64,000 nt of DNA, from positions 1-64,000 of the forward strand of contig CAZYNU010000003.1 in NCBI GenBank assembly GCA_964648045.1, read 5' to 3'. This stretch comes from JAGOUB01 sp964648045 (lineage in GTDB: Bacteria > Patescibacteriota > Gracilibacteria > Peribacterales > Peribacteraceae). Both the position numbers and the translations under genes were made by a program. How positions within the stretch are numbered: the stretch's first letter is position 1; each line of letters opens with the position of its first letter. The notes beneath the pieces were generated by a model. The model made no database searches. It worked only from the letters and a program-made list of their open reading frames with translations, and was not told the origin of the DNA. Below, in pieces: positions 8,899 to 20,200 of this stretch.

Positions 8899-11800
8899 TT
8901 AGCCGTTGTACGACGTGGAGTTGACGACGGTGTCCGGGTACTCGATCCAGCTGAACTTCGAGCCGGCGGTGACCGCCGTGTCGAAGTCAACCCAGGAGAT
9001 GCTCGAGTGGACCGACGTCACAGCCGTAGCGGCCGGGAGGAAGGTCGTGCGCGAGATGTCGCTGAAGTTCTGGATCGAAGCGAGCAGCGTCGAGTTCGTG
9101 TTCGCGACCTTCGGGTTGATCACGCTTCCTTCGAGAACGAAGGTGGCGTTGTCACCCGAGTTGATGATCGTGTTCACGGTCGAGGAGCCGGTCGCAAGGA
9201 TCGGGCAGCGGACGACGAACGAGCCGGACGAGACCGCAACGTGAGTGGCGGTACCCGTGTAGGCCGTGCAAGCCACCTTCTGGTTCTGGTCAGCCTTGTT
9301 GTAGAACTTGAACAGCGTGGCGTCCATCGTCACGTTGCTGGCGTTCACATTGAAGACTGCGCCGGAGAGGGCGAACTTGTTGGCACCGTTCAGGCTGTTC
9401 GTGTTCGCCATGGCGGTGAACTTGAACTGGCCGAAGGGCGTCACACCGGTCGGAACGGCGGTGCCGTTAGCCGACGGGTTGGCGTTCGTGATCGAGTCGA
9501 TCTTGGCGCGGACGGTCACGTTCTTCTTGCCGACGATCGTGAGAGCGTTGGCAGCGTTCGTGTTCGTACCGATGAAGATCTCGCCGTCAGCAGCGCCCGT
9601 ACCGTTGTTACCGGTCAGGTCGTTGGACGACTGGAGACCGCGGGCGCGGATAGCACCGGAGCCCGTGGCGTTGTTGAGAGCGTTCTCAGGACCGATGAAG
9701 AGCTGGACAAGCGTGCCGGAGACAGCGCCGTTGATATCGTTCTTCAGGCGCGGGCGGACGACAATGACCTTCTCAACACCCTTCTGAACCACAAGCTGGT
9801 TGCTCTCCATGTTCGCACAGAACGTGGTGGAGGCAGCACCCTGCGGGTCGGAGGCGCGAACGTCATCGCTGCCGCAACCGACGATGGTGGCGGAAGCGAA
9901 CGGCGTCGTAGCACCGTCCATGTAGAGGTCGAGAGCATCGATCGTGTTGGCCAGGGTGGCTCCGGAGGAGTTGATCTGGAGGTCCGTCACGTTGATGTCC
10001 TCGTTCTCAGCGCGCATGCGCAGGCGGAGGATGGACTCGCCGAGGTCACCAGCCAGGAGCTGGCGGTTGCGCAGCGGGGAGTCGTCCAAGCGGGCGTACA
10101 GGTTACCCTGCGAAGCCAGCGTCCAGTTCTTGATGACCTGAGGACCAGTGATAGCCGTGAGACCCGTGCTCACAGCGCCGGAGGCGCCGGTCACAACGAT
10201 CTCACAGTTGCTGGAACAACCAGCGCTGTCCGTGCGAATGCCGGAGAGCGACGAGCCGTTCACAGCCTGCTCGACGGCGACGTAGTCGTCCGTCGTGGTC
10301 GGCGTGGTCACGTTGAACTTGATGGCCAGGTCGTTGTTCACGAGCGAGGCCGAGATGTCAGCGTGAACCTCGAACACCACGGTCTGCTCCTTGGGGATGA
10401 CGTAGCCACCGTTCAGGAGACGATCGAAGGTGATGAGGCTGCTCTGCTGGGACTTACCAGCCTCGAGCTTGGTGTCGACGGCGCGGTCGCCATCGGTGTC
10501 CACCCAGAGGGTGTAGTTCTGACCGTTCAATAGCGAACCCGAGAACGCGCGGAACACGAAGCGGGTGACGAGCAGGTCGTCAGCCTCGCCAGCGCGGGCC
10601 TCAAAGCGGTACAGGTTGACGTTCTTGGCGTTCTTGACCGTCACATCGGCCGTACCCGAAGACTGCACGTTGAGCGTGAGGGTCGGGGTGGCGATGCGGT
10701 GGTAGTTGCCCGTGACGGTGCCGCCGGGGCGGACGTCCGTCAGACGGTCGTTGGTGGAGAGACCCTCAACATCCATGTTGTAGGTCGTCGTGGAGGTCGT
10801 GAGACCGCCAACGCCACCGAAGTCACAGCCCACCGTGTTACCGGCGGCCTGGGTGCAGACCATCACGCGGAAGCGCATACCGTCCGAAGGACAGTTGCTG
10901 GAACCGTTGTCGATGAAGTCGGCGCGCAGCTGCCACGTGGCCTGGCTGTCGATCGTGAAGTCATCGAAGCGGTAGATCTGGTACGTGTCCGTCGCACCGT
11001 TGCCCGTGCCGTTCGTGCCGGAGTCCGTCAGGCGGACAGCGGACACCGTGCGGCCGTTGACGGTGTTGCGGAAGTCAACGTTGTCGATGAGCTCGCGAAC
11101 CTCGTCGAACGAGGTGCCGCAGGTGGTCTGGAGACCGAGGCCAGCGGACGTCTGAGCCTGAACAGCAACGAAGAGCTTCTTGACATCAAGGTTCTCACCA
11201 CCCGGCGTCATGATGACGTTGGCCAGGACGGCGTCCTTGGTGTCGCGGCGGAACTTCTGGGTCACAGGACCGTCGATCTCAACCGTGAACTGACCAGCGT
11301 CGATGGTGACGGTGGCAGCAGCGGGCGAGGCCGTGATGGAAACCTGGGAACCGTAGAGCTGACCGGCGTTGCCGTAACCGTAGAGGGAACCAACGGCAAA
11401 GATGTCGGAGGTCTCTTCGATTTCGAACTTGGCCGTATCAGAGGCGCCACCGAGAACGTCACCGACGACCTCGAGCGTGATCTTGTCACCCTGGAGGATC
11501 GTGAACGGCGGGTTGAAGGTGAACGTGGCGTAGTCACCCTCGAACACGGCAACCGTGTTGGAGAGAACCGTACCGTCGGACTTGCGGATCATCAGGTTGC
11601 TGAGATCGCCGTCGTTGACGGAACCATCGTTGTGGATGGTGATGGAGTAGAGAGTCTGGTCCTCGATCGAGTTGGTCGAGATCTCGAAGCGACCGAGGGT
11701 AGCCTTGTCGTCACCGACCTTCACGGTCGACGGAGACACGGACTTGTAGTTGATGGTGATGGTGCCGGCCGTCACAGCAGCAACACGGAACGTGTTACCC

Positions 11801-13182
11801 ATGATCGGGAAGGCGCCCGTCACCGAGCGAGCGTTGCTCTCGACGTCCGTAGCGAGCTCAACGGAGATGTTGTGCTCAGCGTACGACGAGGCCGACGTGG
11901 AGAAGTCAGCCATGATGTCGAGGGTCTTCGTCTGGCAGGCCGGGATCACGAAAGGCTTCGTGAAGCGGACCTCAGCGGTCTGAGCCTGCGAGTCGATCGT
12001 GCGCTTGCGGGTCACGCGAGCGCCGTCGGCAGCAGCGTAGAGACCAGTGATATCGGTCTCCTCACCGAAGCCGCGGTGCAGCAGGGTGATGTCGTTGAGG
12101 ACAACGTCGTCAGCGCAGGAGGCCGAGAGATCGACCGACAGCATCGTGACGCCGTTTGCACCTCTGGGGACCGTGTCGCCAGCCGGGTTGTTGGAGGACA
12201 TGGAGACCTCGAGGTCACCCATACCTACCGGAACCGAGCGGAACGAGAAGGAAGCAGCATCCGAGAAGGTGCCGCCGTCCATGGCCATCATGTTCGTGAC
12301 GGTAACGTCACAATCAGCGTTGGCGTCAAGAGCGGAGCCGAGCGTGAGCTCGACGGTGTCATCGGCAACCATGGAGGCGCCGGTGACAGGAACCATCGTG
12401 CTGCCGCACATCACGGAGTACTTACCGGCCATCTCGGACGTGGCCATGTCGACGTCACCCGAAAAGGTGACGACGAGCAGGGTGGCCGAGTCGGCCATCA
12501 CGTCGTCGATGCCCCAGGTCATGGGGGTGTCGCCGCCGCAGTCCACACCGTAGGTGAGGTTCTGGTCGACGCGGTAGAGCATCGTGACCATCTCGGCGCG
12601 GTTCATGAAGTCGCCGGGGCGGACACGGCCCGTGGAGTCGTCACCCTGGACGACGCAGTAGTCGGCCGCCGTCTGAATGGCGTCCGTGTACCACTGGCCG
12701 GAGGGGTTGTCGACGAACTGAGGAGCGTCACCCGTCCAGTCGAGACCGAAGGCGCGAGTGATGAGCGAAGCGGCCTCAGCGCGGTTGATGCGAGCATCGG
12801 GGCGGGCGTAGCAGGGCTTGCTGCCGTAGCAGTTGCCGTCACCCATGACCCAGCCCTCATCGGCTGCCTCTTCGATGTAGTTGTAGTACCAAGCGCCGGT
12901 CGGCACGTCGTTGAACGACGGCTGAGCCGGAGCCGTTCCGAGGATGCCGCCGTTGACCTCAACGACGAGCTTGATGAACTCGGCGCGGGTGGCCGGGTCC
13001 GATCCACGGAAGCGAGCCTGGTTAGCGTCGAGGTAGCCGCGGTTCATGAAATCCATGACGGCTTCCTCGTACCAGACTCCAGCGGGGACGTCCGAGTACG
13101 CGGCGAGAGCCGTACCCACCTGGGTGAGGGCGATCGCAGCGACCGAGACACCCGCGAACACTTTTTGAAATTTCGTGTTCAT
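8899..13182 (-). CDS. large exported surface protein with SLH domains (probable S-layer protein)
   Basis: This 1427-aa protein has a signal peptide (KVFAGVSVAAIALTQVGTALA) and then three SLH-like modules over about residues 29-210 (FNDVPTGAWYYNYIEEAA, FVDNPSGQWYTDAIQTAA), which usually bind cell-wall polymer. An Ig-like/Big-type segment follows (WGIDDVMADSATLLVVTFS), then more than 1000 residues rich in Thr, Ser, Val, Asp and Gly with few Cys, typical of S-layers. The start MNTKFQKV fits the signal peptide; the frame extends upstream but without one. The leader is T/C-rich without SD. A strong terminator and a long upstream region suggest high monocistronic expression. Local composition is more uniform than in neighbouring genes. 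Confidence 0.9.
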   Translation of the reverse strand: MNTKFQKVFAGVSVAAIALTQVGTALAAYSDVPAGVWYEEAVMDFMNRGYLDANQARFRGSDPATRAEFIKLVVEVNGGILGTAPAQPSFNDVPTGAWYYNYIEEAADEGWVMGDGNCYGSKPCYARPDARINRAEAASLITRAFGLDWTGDAPQFVDNPSGQWYTDAIQTAADYCVVQGDDSTGRVRPGDFMNRAEMVTMLYRVDQNLTYGVDCGGDTPMTWGIDDVMADSATLLVVTFSGDVDMATSEMAGKYSVMCGSTMVPVTGASMVADDTVELTLGSALDANADCDVTVTNMMAMDGGTFSDAASFSFRSVPVGMGDLEVSMSSNNPAGDTVPRGANGVTMLSVDLSASCADDVVLNDITLLHRGFGEETDITGLYAAADGARVTRKRTIDSQAQTAEVRFTKPFVIPACQTKTLDIMADFSTSASSYAEHNISVELATDVESNARSVTGAFPIMGNTFRVAAVTAGTITINYKSVSPSTVKVGDDKATLGRFEISTNSIEDQTLYSITIHNDGSVNDGDLSNLMIRKSDGTVLSNTVAVFEGDYATFTFNPPFTILQGDKITLEVVGDVLGGASDTAKFEIEETSDIFAVGSLYGYGNAGQLYGSQVSITASPAAATVTIDAGQFTVEIDGPVTQKFRRDTKDAVLANVIMTPGGENLDVKKLFVAVQAQTSAGLGLQTTCGTSFDEVRELIDNVDFRNTVNGRTVSAVRLTDSGTNGTGNGATDTYQIYRFDDFTIDSQATWQLRADFIDNGSSNCPSDGMRFRVMVCTQAAGNTVGCDFGGVGGLTTSTTTYNMDVEGLSTNDRLTDVRPGGTVTGNYHRIATPTLTLNVQSSGTADVTVKNAKNVNLYRFEARAGEADDLLVTRFVFRAFSGSLLNGQNYTLWVDTDGDRAVDTKLEAGKSQQSSLITFDRLLNGGYVIPKEQTVVFEVHADISASLVNNDLAIKFNVTTPTTTDDYVAVEQAVNGSSLSGIRTDSAGCSSNCEIVVTGASGAVSTGLTAITGPQVIKNWTLASQGNLYARLDDSPLRNRQLLAGDLGESILRLRMRAENEDINVTDLQINSSGATLANTIDALDLYMDGATTPFASATIVGCGSDDVRASDPQGAASTTFCANMESNQLVVQKGVEKVIVVRPRLKNDINGAVSGTLVQLFIGPENALNNATGSGAIRARGLQSSNDLTGNNGTGAADGEIFIGTNTNAANALTIVGKKNVTVRAKIDSITNANPSANGTAVPTGVTPFGQFKFTAMANTNSLNGANKFALSGAVFNVNASNVTMDATLFKFYNKADQNQKVACTAYTGTATHVAVSSGSFVVRCPILATGSSTVNTIINSGDNATFVLEGSVINPKVANTNSTLLASIQNFSDISRTTFLPAATAVTSVHSSISWVDFDTAVTAGSKFSWIEYPDTVVNSTSYNG

Positions 13183-14232
13183 ACGGAGTGATAAGGGAGA
13201 TAAAAAAATAAAGGGTTGAAGCGTGTCTGTGTGTCTGGAAGAAAACGCGAAGGTTGAACTCCACCACTTCATACTTCCCGGGTGCGGGATGAGCGGACGC
13301 CGAGCGACCCGCTCCCCTCCTTAAACCTAAAGAGACGACACTCCGGCAAAGCATTCGAATTCTCGGGAGGAGTGAAACCAAGTGACGCACGATCCCTATA
13401 TAAGGAGGGATGTGAAGCTCGCCCGACTTGATGGAAGGACGAGTTGCCGTTGTGTCAGAGAGCGATCACAGGACCACGCTTCCGGATGGAGGCGGATCAG
13501 GGAGATCCTACCGACGCGGTCTTATGAGGTGCAAGCCGCGAAGGTCATCCTGTGCACCCCTCCAAACGGGCGGGAAGGGGTGGTGTTACACCAATTCTTT
13601 CGGACTTGAGCCGCCAGGAGTACCATAAAATTGTTCAAAACAAGATTTGGGACAAAGGATCCCCTCTGAAGAGGGGAATGATCAGCCCCCTGATCGTCGG
13701 CAAATGCGGTTGAAGGCAACGAGGCTTCCTTGTGTAACTATTTGTTGAGCTCTTGCGGTGCGTTTGATTTTGTTCACATTTTGTATACAAAAATTGTCTT
13801 AACAGTGAAAAAAGGACGAGAAAATGTGATCTACACCGAACAAAACGGGCATCGGGACCGTCATGGCGTCGGTACCACCTCACCAGAGGTCCGTAGCGCG
13901 CGTCATTCGCACTCAGGGTGGGTTGACCCGTTCGAGAGGGTGATCTCTTCGCTGAGAGCGTTTTTAGAGGACGTTTTCCGTCCATGATCCGCTCCGGGTT
14001 GGTGCTCACTCTTATGTCTGCCACCTTTTGCAGCGCGCAAAAGGTGGCGCCAAAACGCTGGCGCGCCGAGCCCCTCTCCATGGTTCTACTTAGTGGTGAC
14101 GCCCTCCCGAAGGTGACTGTATGACTTCGTGCCCCTTCACCCCCGGCCGGCGCGCGCCCCTCCGCAGGCAAAGACGCGACCGTGCGCCGGAGGCGATGTG
14201 CGATGATCACACCTCTCTCGTCGTGACAGTGA
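13183..14232. other. 1-kb gene-poor region upstream of the SLH gene
   Basis: No frame here has convincing start signals or a protein-like composition. It holds the SLH gene leader and likely promoter (a TATATA-type -10 near 13400 on the minus strand), a CCCCTCT/AGAGGGG dyad near 13660-13675, an AT-rich patch with the palindrome TTTTGTATACAAAA near 13783-13796, several GC dyads at 13850-13970, and copy 1 of an interspersed repeat at 14020-14195. An unannotated structured RNA is possible but not shown. Confidence 0.5.
14020..14195. repeat. interspersed dyad repeat, copy 1
   Basis: A hairpin core CCTTTTGC...GCAAAAGG is followed by GGCGCCAAAACGCTGGCGCG and, about 90 nt on, by a block GCAAAGACGCGACCG-x-GCGCCGGAGGCGATG. 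The same two blocks in the same order occur at 27582-27672. It lies just past the 3' end of cysS. Confidence 0.7.
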
Positions 14233-15744
14233 TCAGGCGCGGCTGAGCTTCTGTCCGTCCTTGGTGTCCTTCACCTGCCAGCCGAGTGCGAGCAGTTCAT
14301 CGCGCAGGCGATCGGAGGCGGCGAAGTCCTTATTCTTGCGGGCGAGATCACGCGCATCGAGAAGAGCTTGAGCCTGCGGAGAAATCACGAGCACTTCGGG
14401 ATCGAAGCAGCCGAAGGTATGGCGAATCTTGGCGATGAACGCGTCGAGCGGCGCCTCGCAGGGCGAACCGGCGGCGAACGGTCCATGGGTGTTCACGTAG
14501 TGGATGGCATCAAATACCTGCGCGAGCGCGCCCGAGACATTCAGGTCGCTGTTCATCGCCGCTGTGAAGGCGGCTTCGAACTTGAGGATGTCGTCGACGG
14601 AAGGAGGCGACGCGTCCGCCGGCGAGAGTTCACCGCGACCGTCACGCGCCATCCAATCCATGATGCGATCACGCGCGATCTTGGCGCCTTCGAGTCCCTC
14701 CCAATCGAACTTCAAGTTGGTGCGATAGTGCACCGAGAGCAGGTAGTAGCGCAGGTCCATGAGGCTGTAGCCCTTGGCCACGATGTCATCCAGACTGACC
14801 ACGTTGCCAAGACTTTTTGACATCTTGTCGCCCTTCAGATCGAGGCGGCGGCGGTGCAGCCAAATGCTCACAAACGGCGATTTGCCTGTGACACACTCAC
14901 TCTGAGCAATCTCACACTCGTGATGCGGGAAGATGTTGTCCTCGCCGCCGGTATGCAGATCGATTTGATCACCCAGCAGGGCGCGACTCATGGCCGAGCA
15001 CTCAATATGCCAGCCGGGGAATCCCTCGGGCCACGGTTCCCCTGCCGGATTCTTCGGCGAGGGCCAGCGCAGCACATGATGCTCATTGATGCCGACGCAA
15101 AACTTCCAAAGGGCGAAGTCGGCCGGGTGGCGTTTACTCTCATTCACCTCCACACGTGCACCGGCGGAGAGGTGATCAAGGGTATTGCCCGAGAGCGAGC
15201 CGTAGGGCGTGGGCGTCTTGGACGTGACGTCGAAGTAGATGCCATCGGGTGCGGCGTAGGCATGACCACTCGCGAGCAGGCTCTCGACCATCGTGACCAT
15301 CTGCGGCACATAGTCACTGGCATGCGGACGGTCTTTTGGCTCTAATTTGCGGATATTCAGCGACTCTTCATCTTTGATGTAGAGAGCCTCGTAGTGCTTG
15401 GCCACAGCGAGAACGCTCTGGTGAGTCACATCGCCGTGTTCCTCGCGGGCCTGCTTCTCGATTTTATCCTCGCCGCTATCGGCGTCGCGCACCAGATGCC
15501 CCACGTCGGTGATGTTCTTCACCTGATGCACCACATAGCCATGTCCGGCCTCTAGCCAGCGACAGAGCAGATCGGCCGCCAGGAAGGCGGCGTAATTGCC
15601 AATGTGCGGACGACCGTAGACCGTCGGACCGCAGGTGTAGAGCGTTACGCGGGCGGGGCGGCCTTCCCCCTGGGCGGCAGCCAGGTCGCGCGGAACGAAG
15701 TCTTCCTCGCCTTTGCGGAGGGTGTTGTAGAGGCGGAGCACCAT
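14233..15744 (-). CDS. cysS: cysteinyl-tRNA synthetase
   Basis: Charges tRNA-Cys. The 503-aa class I synthetase has the zinc Cys and HIGH-type motif in CGPTVYGRPHIGN, a second zinc block (GWHIECSAMSRALLG, HTGGEDNIFPHHE) and KMSKSLGN. The C-terminal helical domain ends at KDTKDGQKLSRA. Start ATG 15744 is about 10 nt after a TATCCT -10-like box; no SD site. An ATC and a TTG just upstream are in frame but lie closer to the promoter. The gene sits inside the surface-protein block, separated by 36 nt from the Cys-rich gene upstream. Confidence 0.97.
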   Translation of the reverse strand: MVLRLYNTLRKGEEDFVPRDLAAAQGEGRPARVTLYTCGPTVYGRPHIGNYAAFLAADLLCRWLEAGHGYVVHQVKNITDVGHLVRDADSGEDKIEKQAREEHGDVTHQSVLAVAKHYEALYIKDEESLNIRKLEPKDRPHASDYVPQMVTMVESLLASGHAYAAPDGIYFDVTSKTPTPYGSLSGNTLDHLSAGARVEVNESKRHPADFALWKFCVGINEHHVLRWPSPKNPAGEPWPEGFPGWHIECSAMSRALLGDQIDLHTGGEDNIFPHHECEIAQSECVTGKSPFVSIWLHRRRLDLKGDKMSKSLGNVVSLDDIVAKGYSLMDLRYYLLSVHYRTNLKFDWEGLEGAKIARDRIMDWMARDGRGELSPADASPPSVDDILKFEAAFTAAMNSDLNVSGALAQVFDAIHYVNTHGPFAAGSPCEAPLDAFIAKIRHTFGCFDPEVLVISPQAQALLDARDLARKNKDFAASDRLRDELLALGWQVKDTKDGQKLSRA

Positions 15745-15780
15745 GATCAAGCTCAGGATAGCCCATGCGGGCCCGCCGCG

Positions 15781-17163
15781 TCAGAGAAGACAGGCGGGGC
15801 TAATGTCGCAGGAGGCAGCCTGGAAATTCCAAGGGAAGCCAAGTAACTGCAAGGCCAAGCCCATGGGCGTGATCTGTCCAACCACACAGCCAAGCTGATC
15901 ACAATAGTCGGGCGCACAGAACAGCACATCGAAGACGCCGCCGCCGCCACAGCTCTGGCAATAATCAGGCTCACAGTTGAGGGCGCACGTGAAGGGATCG
16001 TACCGCAGAAGTGAATTACGACACTGATCACTGACCACCTGGGAAGGTACCCCCTGAACAGTGTACTGCGTGCAACAGTAGAGCTGCTCGATCTCGCAGT
16101 CGTAACAGCCGTCGTACGCGTCGCCATTGCCGTCGTCGCATTCTTCGCCGTAGGCATTATCTTCAAGGCCGTCGCCACAATACGGCAGCGTGCAATCGGT
16201 TTTGCATGTATTTGGCTGACCGTCCTCGTTATCGATACCATCGTCGCATTCGTCGATTTCATCGAAGTAGGAGTCGTAGTTCACGATGGCATCGCCGCAG
16301 TATTCTTCGAGACAGGCATTGCTGCAGCCGTCGTTGTTTTCAACATTGCCGTCGTCGCACTCTTCACCTTCCGCCGCGTCGATGGTGCCGTTGCCGCACA
16401 GTTCATCGTAACAATCGGAGAGGTCGACTTGGCAGCTGTTGGTACAACCAAGGTCGCCGGCATCGTAGCCAAAATACGTGCAGTCAAAGCCAAGAAAATC
16501 GGCCCCGTCACACTCTTCCATACCCGTTGCCACGTCGTCACCGCATACGTCGTCGTAGCACTCGGAGAGATCGATTTCACAGCTGCTGGTGCAGCTCAAG
16601 TCGCCATGATCATAGCCCTGAGTCTGGCAGGTCTCACCCTTTAAGTCGGTATCATCACACTCCTCGTCGTCGGCAGCGGAACCATCACCACACTCGTAGC
16701 AGCCGGAAAGATCGATCTCGCAACTACCGGTGCAGTAGAGATCACCGCCGTCATAGCCGTAGTCCTCGCAGGAGGCACCCATGAAGTCAGAACCGTCGCA
16801 CTCTTCGGAACCGGTGGCCTCGCCATCGTTACACTGATCGAATTGGCAGTCAGACTGATCGATTTCACAGCTGCTAGTGCAAAACAACTCGCCGCTGTCG
16901 TAACCGAAAGTTAGGCAGTCTTGACCAAGAAAATCGGTACCGTCGCATTCCTCGTCGTAGGCGGCCGTGCCATTGCCGCACTCACATTCGCCGCAATCGA
17001 CGGCGCAAATAAAACAGTCTTCATAACTATTGCACACATAATCACCGCAATAGCCAAAAGCCTCTTCTGCTGTAACCGCGAACGACCGCTGCGGCACCAA
17101 AAGCATGCACACCGCCACGGCGACTGGGAGCCAACGACGAAGGAGGGGAGGGAGGGCCAGCAT
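15781..17163 (-). CDS. exported cysteine-rich repeat protein (about 55-aa repeats, DUF4215-like)
   Basis: This 460-aa protein has a signal peptide (LLRRWLPVAVAVCMLLVPQRSFA) and then about five tandem units of roughly 50-55 residues. Each carries EECDGxDFLGxxC, then FGYDxGDLxCTxSCxIDLSxC. Calcium/Cys modules of the type EECDDGNVENNDGC follow. Cys-rich repeats of this sort are known from secreted proteins of Myxococcota and some CPR bacteria and are likely disulfide-stapled outside the cell. There is no C-terminal membrane anchor, so it may be released or held by other surface proteins. The start ATG 17163 follows TACGCT by 11 nt. It shares direction with the larger Cys-rich gene upstream. Confidence 0.85.
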   Translation of the reverse strand: MLALPPLLRRWLPVAVAVCMLLVPQRSFAVTAEEAFGYCGDYVCNSYEDCFICAVDCGECECGNGTAAYDEECDGTDFLGQDCLTFGYDSGELFCTSSCEIDQSDCQFDQCNDGEATGSEECDGSDFMGASCEDYGYDGGDLYCTGSCEIDLSGCYECGDGSAADDEECDDTDLKGETCQTQGYDHGDLSCTSSCEIDLSECYDDVCGDDVATGMEECDGADFLGFDCTYFGYDAGDLGCTNSCQVDLSDCYDELCGNGTIDAAEGEECDDGNVENNDGCSNACLEEYCGDAIVNYDSYFDEIDECDDGIDNEDGQPNTCKTDCTLPYCGDGLEDNAYGEECDDGNGDAYDGCYDCEIEQLYCCTQYTVQGVPSQVVSDQCRNSLLRYDPFTCALNCEPDYCQSCGGGGVFDVLFCAPDYCDQLGCVVGQITPMGLALQLLGFPWNFQAASCDISPACLL

Positions 17164-17205
17164 GCGTCCACTGGAGCGTAGCAAAATGGCCACCAGACGC
17201 GAAGA

Positions 17206-17235
17206 CCCCGGCTGCAAGTGCCCTTGCAGCCGGGG
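17206..17235. terminator. strong hairpin between the two Cys-rich genes
   Basis: Perfect 13-bp stem CCCCGGCTGCAAG/CTTGCAGCCGGGG with a 4-nt loop, 27 nt after the stop of the upstream gene. There is no T run on either side, so it may be a weak terminator or an RNA-stabilising end. Confidence 0.5.
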
Positions 17236-17261
17236 TGGTTTCGGGGGTGTGGAGCGTTTCT

Positions 17262-20200
17262 TTAGAGCGGCACCGGGAAGCAATAGGGCACGCCGCCGGA
17301 AGACGAGCTGCCCGTGGTGCAGTAGCCGCCAGGGCAGGGGGAACCCTCAGAAGATGGTTGAGGGAGACAGCTGCCACCGCTGCACTGACCGCTGGTGCAG
17401 GCGTTGCCATCGCTATCTGAGCAAGCGCTGGAGTTATTCACCGCCATGCAAACGCCAGAGGAGCACTGGCCGTCTGTGCATTCGTTCATATCTTCGGTGC
17501 TGCAGCTGACGCTGTTGTAACCAGACCAGGGGCAATCGGCAGAGCTGCCGCTGCAGTACGTATCGGGATCGCAGGTGGCGTCGTTGCCGTCGTGACAAAC
17601 CTCGGCTGAGGTCTTAAAGAGACAGACGGAGTCGCAACACGAGGTAGACGTTCCGTTCAGGCCACCGGCATCACATTCCTCACCGGGATCAAGAGAGCCG
17701 TTACCGCAGGTGAAGCAGCTACCGTTATAGCACCAGTCGTTGTCGCCGCACTGCGTGCCGTTCGGATCGTAGTTATTACCGGTCTCGCAGGCACCAAACT
17801 CACAGAGGCCGTAGTGGCAGTCGTTGGCATCGCCATCGTCGCAGCTCATTCCGGCAGTGCTCGAGAAGCCGCTTTCGTTGGAGGGGCAGTTGGGACCGGT
17901 GCCATTGCAGTAATCGGCGGGATCGCACGTACCGGCCGAAGAACGGCACTCGGACATGGTGTCGTACATATCGGACGGGCAGGAGGCCGAAGAGCCAGTG
18001 CAGTACTCGGCCATATCGCACACACCGGCGGCACTGCGGCAGATTTGAGAGGATGAGACGTAGCTGCAGGTGGAGGAGCAGCAGCTATCCATGGCGCCGT
18101 TGCTCCCGCCGAGATCGCATTGTTCCCACGGATCGGTAAAGCCGTCGCCGCAGTAGTTATCACAGACGCCGTTGTAGCAGTAGCCGTTGGAGATGGAGGA
18201 ACCGCCAAATGTGGTGGGACAGGGGGTGCCGTTGGCCACGAGCACGTTATGGGTGCAGCCACCCATGCCATCACACTGATCGTAGGTGCACCACTCACCA
18301 TCATCGGAGCAAGAAGCGCCAGAAGAGGCGTAGGCGCTCCAGTTTAATCCGGCGCTGCTTTGTTGGCACTGACCAACCTGGTCACACACGGCGACCGTAC
18401 ATTCGTTGTTGTCGGTATCGGTGCAGGCGCTGCCAACCGCACAGTTGGGCGTACAGACACTGAGCAAGCCCAGATCCGTCGAGCAGGACCAGCCGCTGTC
18501 GATGGTGCAGGTAGCACTACAGCCGTCACTGCTGGATTGATTACCGTCATCACAGCCTTCACCAGATTCGCGCTGGCCGTTGCCACACACTTCGCAGATA
18601 CCGGCGTAGCACCAATCGTTGATCAGATCGCCGCAGGAGGTGCCATCAATCACACTGGAGTCAATACAGCTGCCGGAGATGCAGGCGAACTCGGTACATT
18701 CGTTGCCGTCTTGCTCGGTGCAATCGGTGAAATCGTCGAGGTTGGGGTGAACGCAAACACCGGACTCACAGTAGTCGTCGGTGCACTCATTGCCATCTTC
18801 GCTGCAATCGTCGAAGTCGTTGGTGTAATCCTCGGTGGGGCAGCTCTTACTGGAACCGTCGCAGTATTCCGTCAGGTCGCATTCCTCGCCGTCTGTGCTA
18901 GCACGACAACTGCTGCTCGAACCGGCAACCGCGTCGATGGGACAGTCGTTATTGAGCCCGTCGCAATACTCGGAGACATCGCACACACCACTGGCAGGGT
19001 TGCACTCATAGCTGCTGCTCTGCTTTGCATCGCTGGGACAGATGGCGCTGAGGCCGTCGCACATGTCGTCCACGTCACAAACGCCAGCTGCACTGCGGCA
19101 GACATAGCTGGAAGAACGAACATTGCACTCACTGTCGCAACAGGCGCCCGAGGTGCCGTTGGCACCACCCTCGTCGCAGTATTCAAATCCAGCGGCAATG
19201 CCGTCGCCACAGGACGTGCCACACAAGCTCTCGGGCCAGTCTGACACTTCCAGGTCGCCGTCTCGATTTGTACAAAGGAAGCCGTATTCGACCGTGCACG
19301 ACGCACTGCAACCATCGCCATCGGACGTATTGCCATCGTCACAGCTCTCTAAAGAAGACACGTAACCGTCTCCGCACTCAGCGGTGTCGCATGAGACACA
19401 GCTATCGTGGCTGTTGTCGTTACCATCGTCGCATTCTTCGCCGGCAGCACTGTTGACCACGCTATCGCCGCAGCTGGAATCTTCGCAGGTATCGGTGCAG
19501 AGGCTGCTGGGCGCATTAGCAGTGCCCGACGAAGAGTTATGGCCGGTGTCGGGATCGCACGATTCAGGGCTGTCCACAATGCCGTCGCCGCACTTGGCGG
19601 TGCAGGCGGTGGGATCGATGATCACACCGGCATTACTGATGAACGCGTAGAGCTGACCGGGCCCCGTGGTCTCACCTGAGGATGGAGAAAAGGGAACGCC
19701 GTACGCAGTCGTAAAGGCTGCGAGATCGGCAGGATTGACGTCGTCGGTGGCAATAAACTCACCCGTGAAAATGCTTCCAAAGGGAAGATCTGGATAGCCG
19801 TCGTCGTCCAGGTCGATGGCGAGCAAGGCGGCCTCGTCTTGACCTTTGGAAACGTAGCGATAGCCGTAGACAGCGGCGGAGATATCGGTAGCTCCCTGCG
19901 AATCGACGAACATGCGATCCATGTCGCAGGTGGGCACCACCTGGCCACCGGCAGTGTTCTCAATTTTGACCAGGTAAATGTTTTGGCCGCCCACAGCCTC
20001 ACTCGTATTACTATCGAAGACCACCTCCCAAACAGGAATTGGATCGTCCTGACCTCGATCCTTTAGACCCACGGGCGTCACCTGGGCCGTCTCAAGGGCG
20101 TCGCGGGGAATGCCAGGCAACGGCGGCAGGGGAACGCGACTACCGAAGAATGCCGCGAGCGGGCCAGAGCCGGGAGCTTTCACCATGATCGGCTGATCTT

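Noticed and set aside
9007..13191. Two long + strand frames opposite the SLH protein gene
   Set aside because: Antisense shadows with repetitive composition mirroring the Thr/Val/Asp-rich surface protein.
13382..13987. Small + strand frames in the region upstream of the SLH gene
   Set aside because: No SD site or promoter at the right distance, low protein-like character, and overlap with dyads and repeats.
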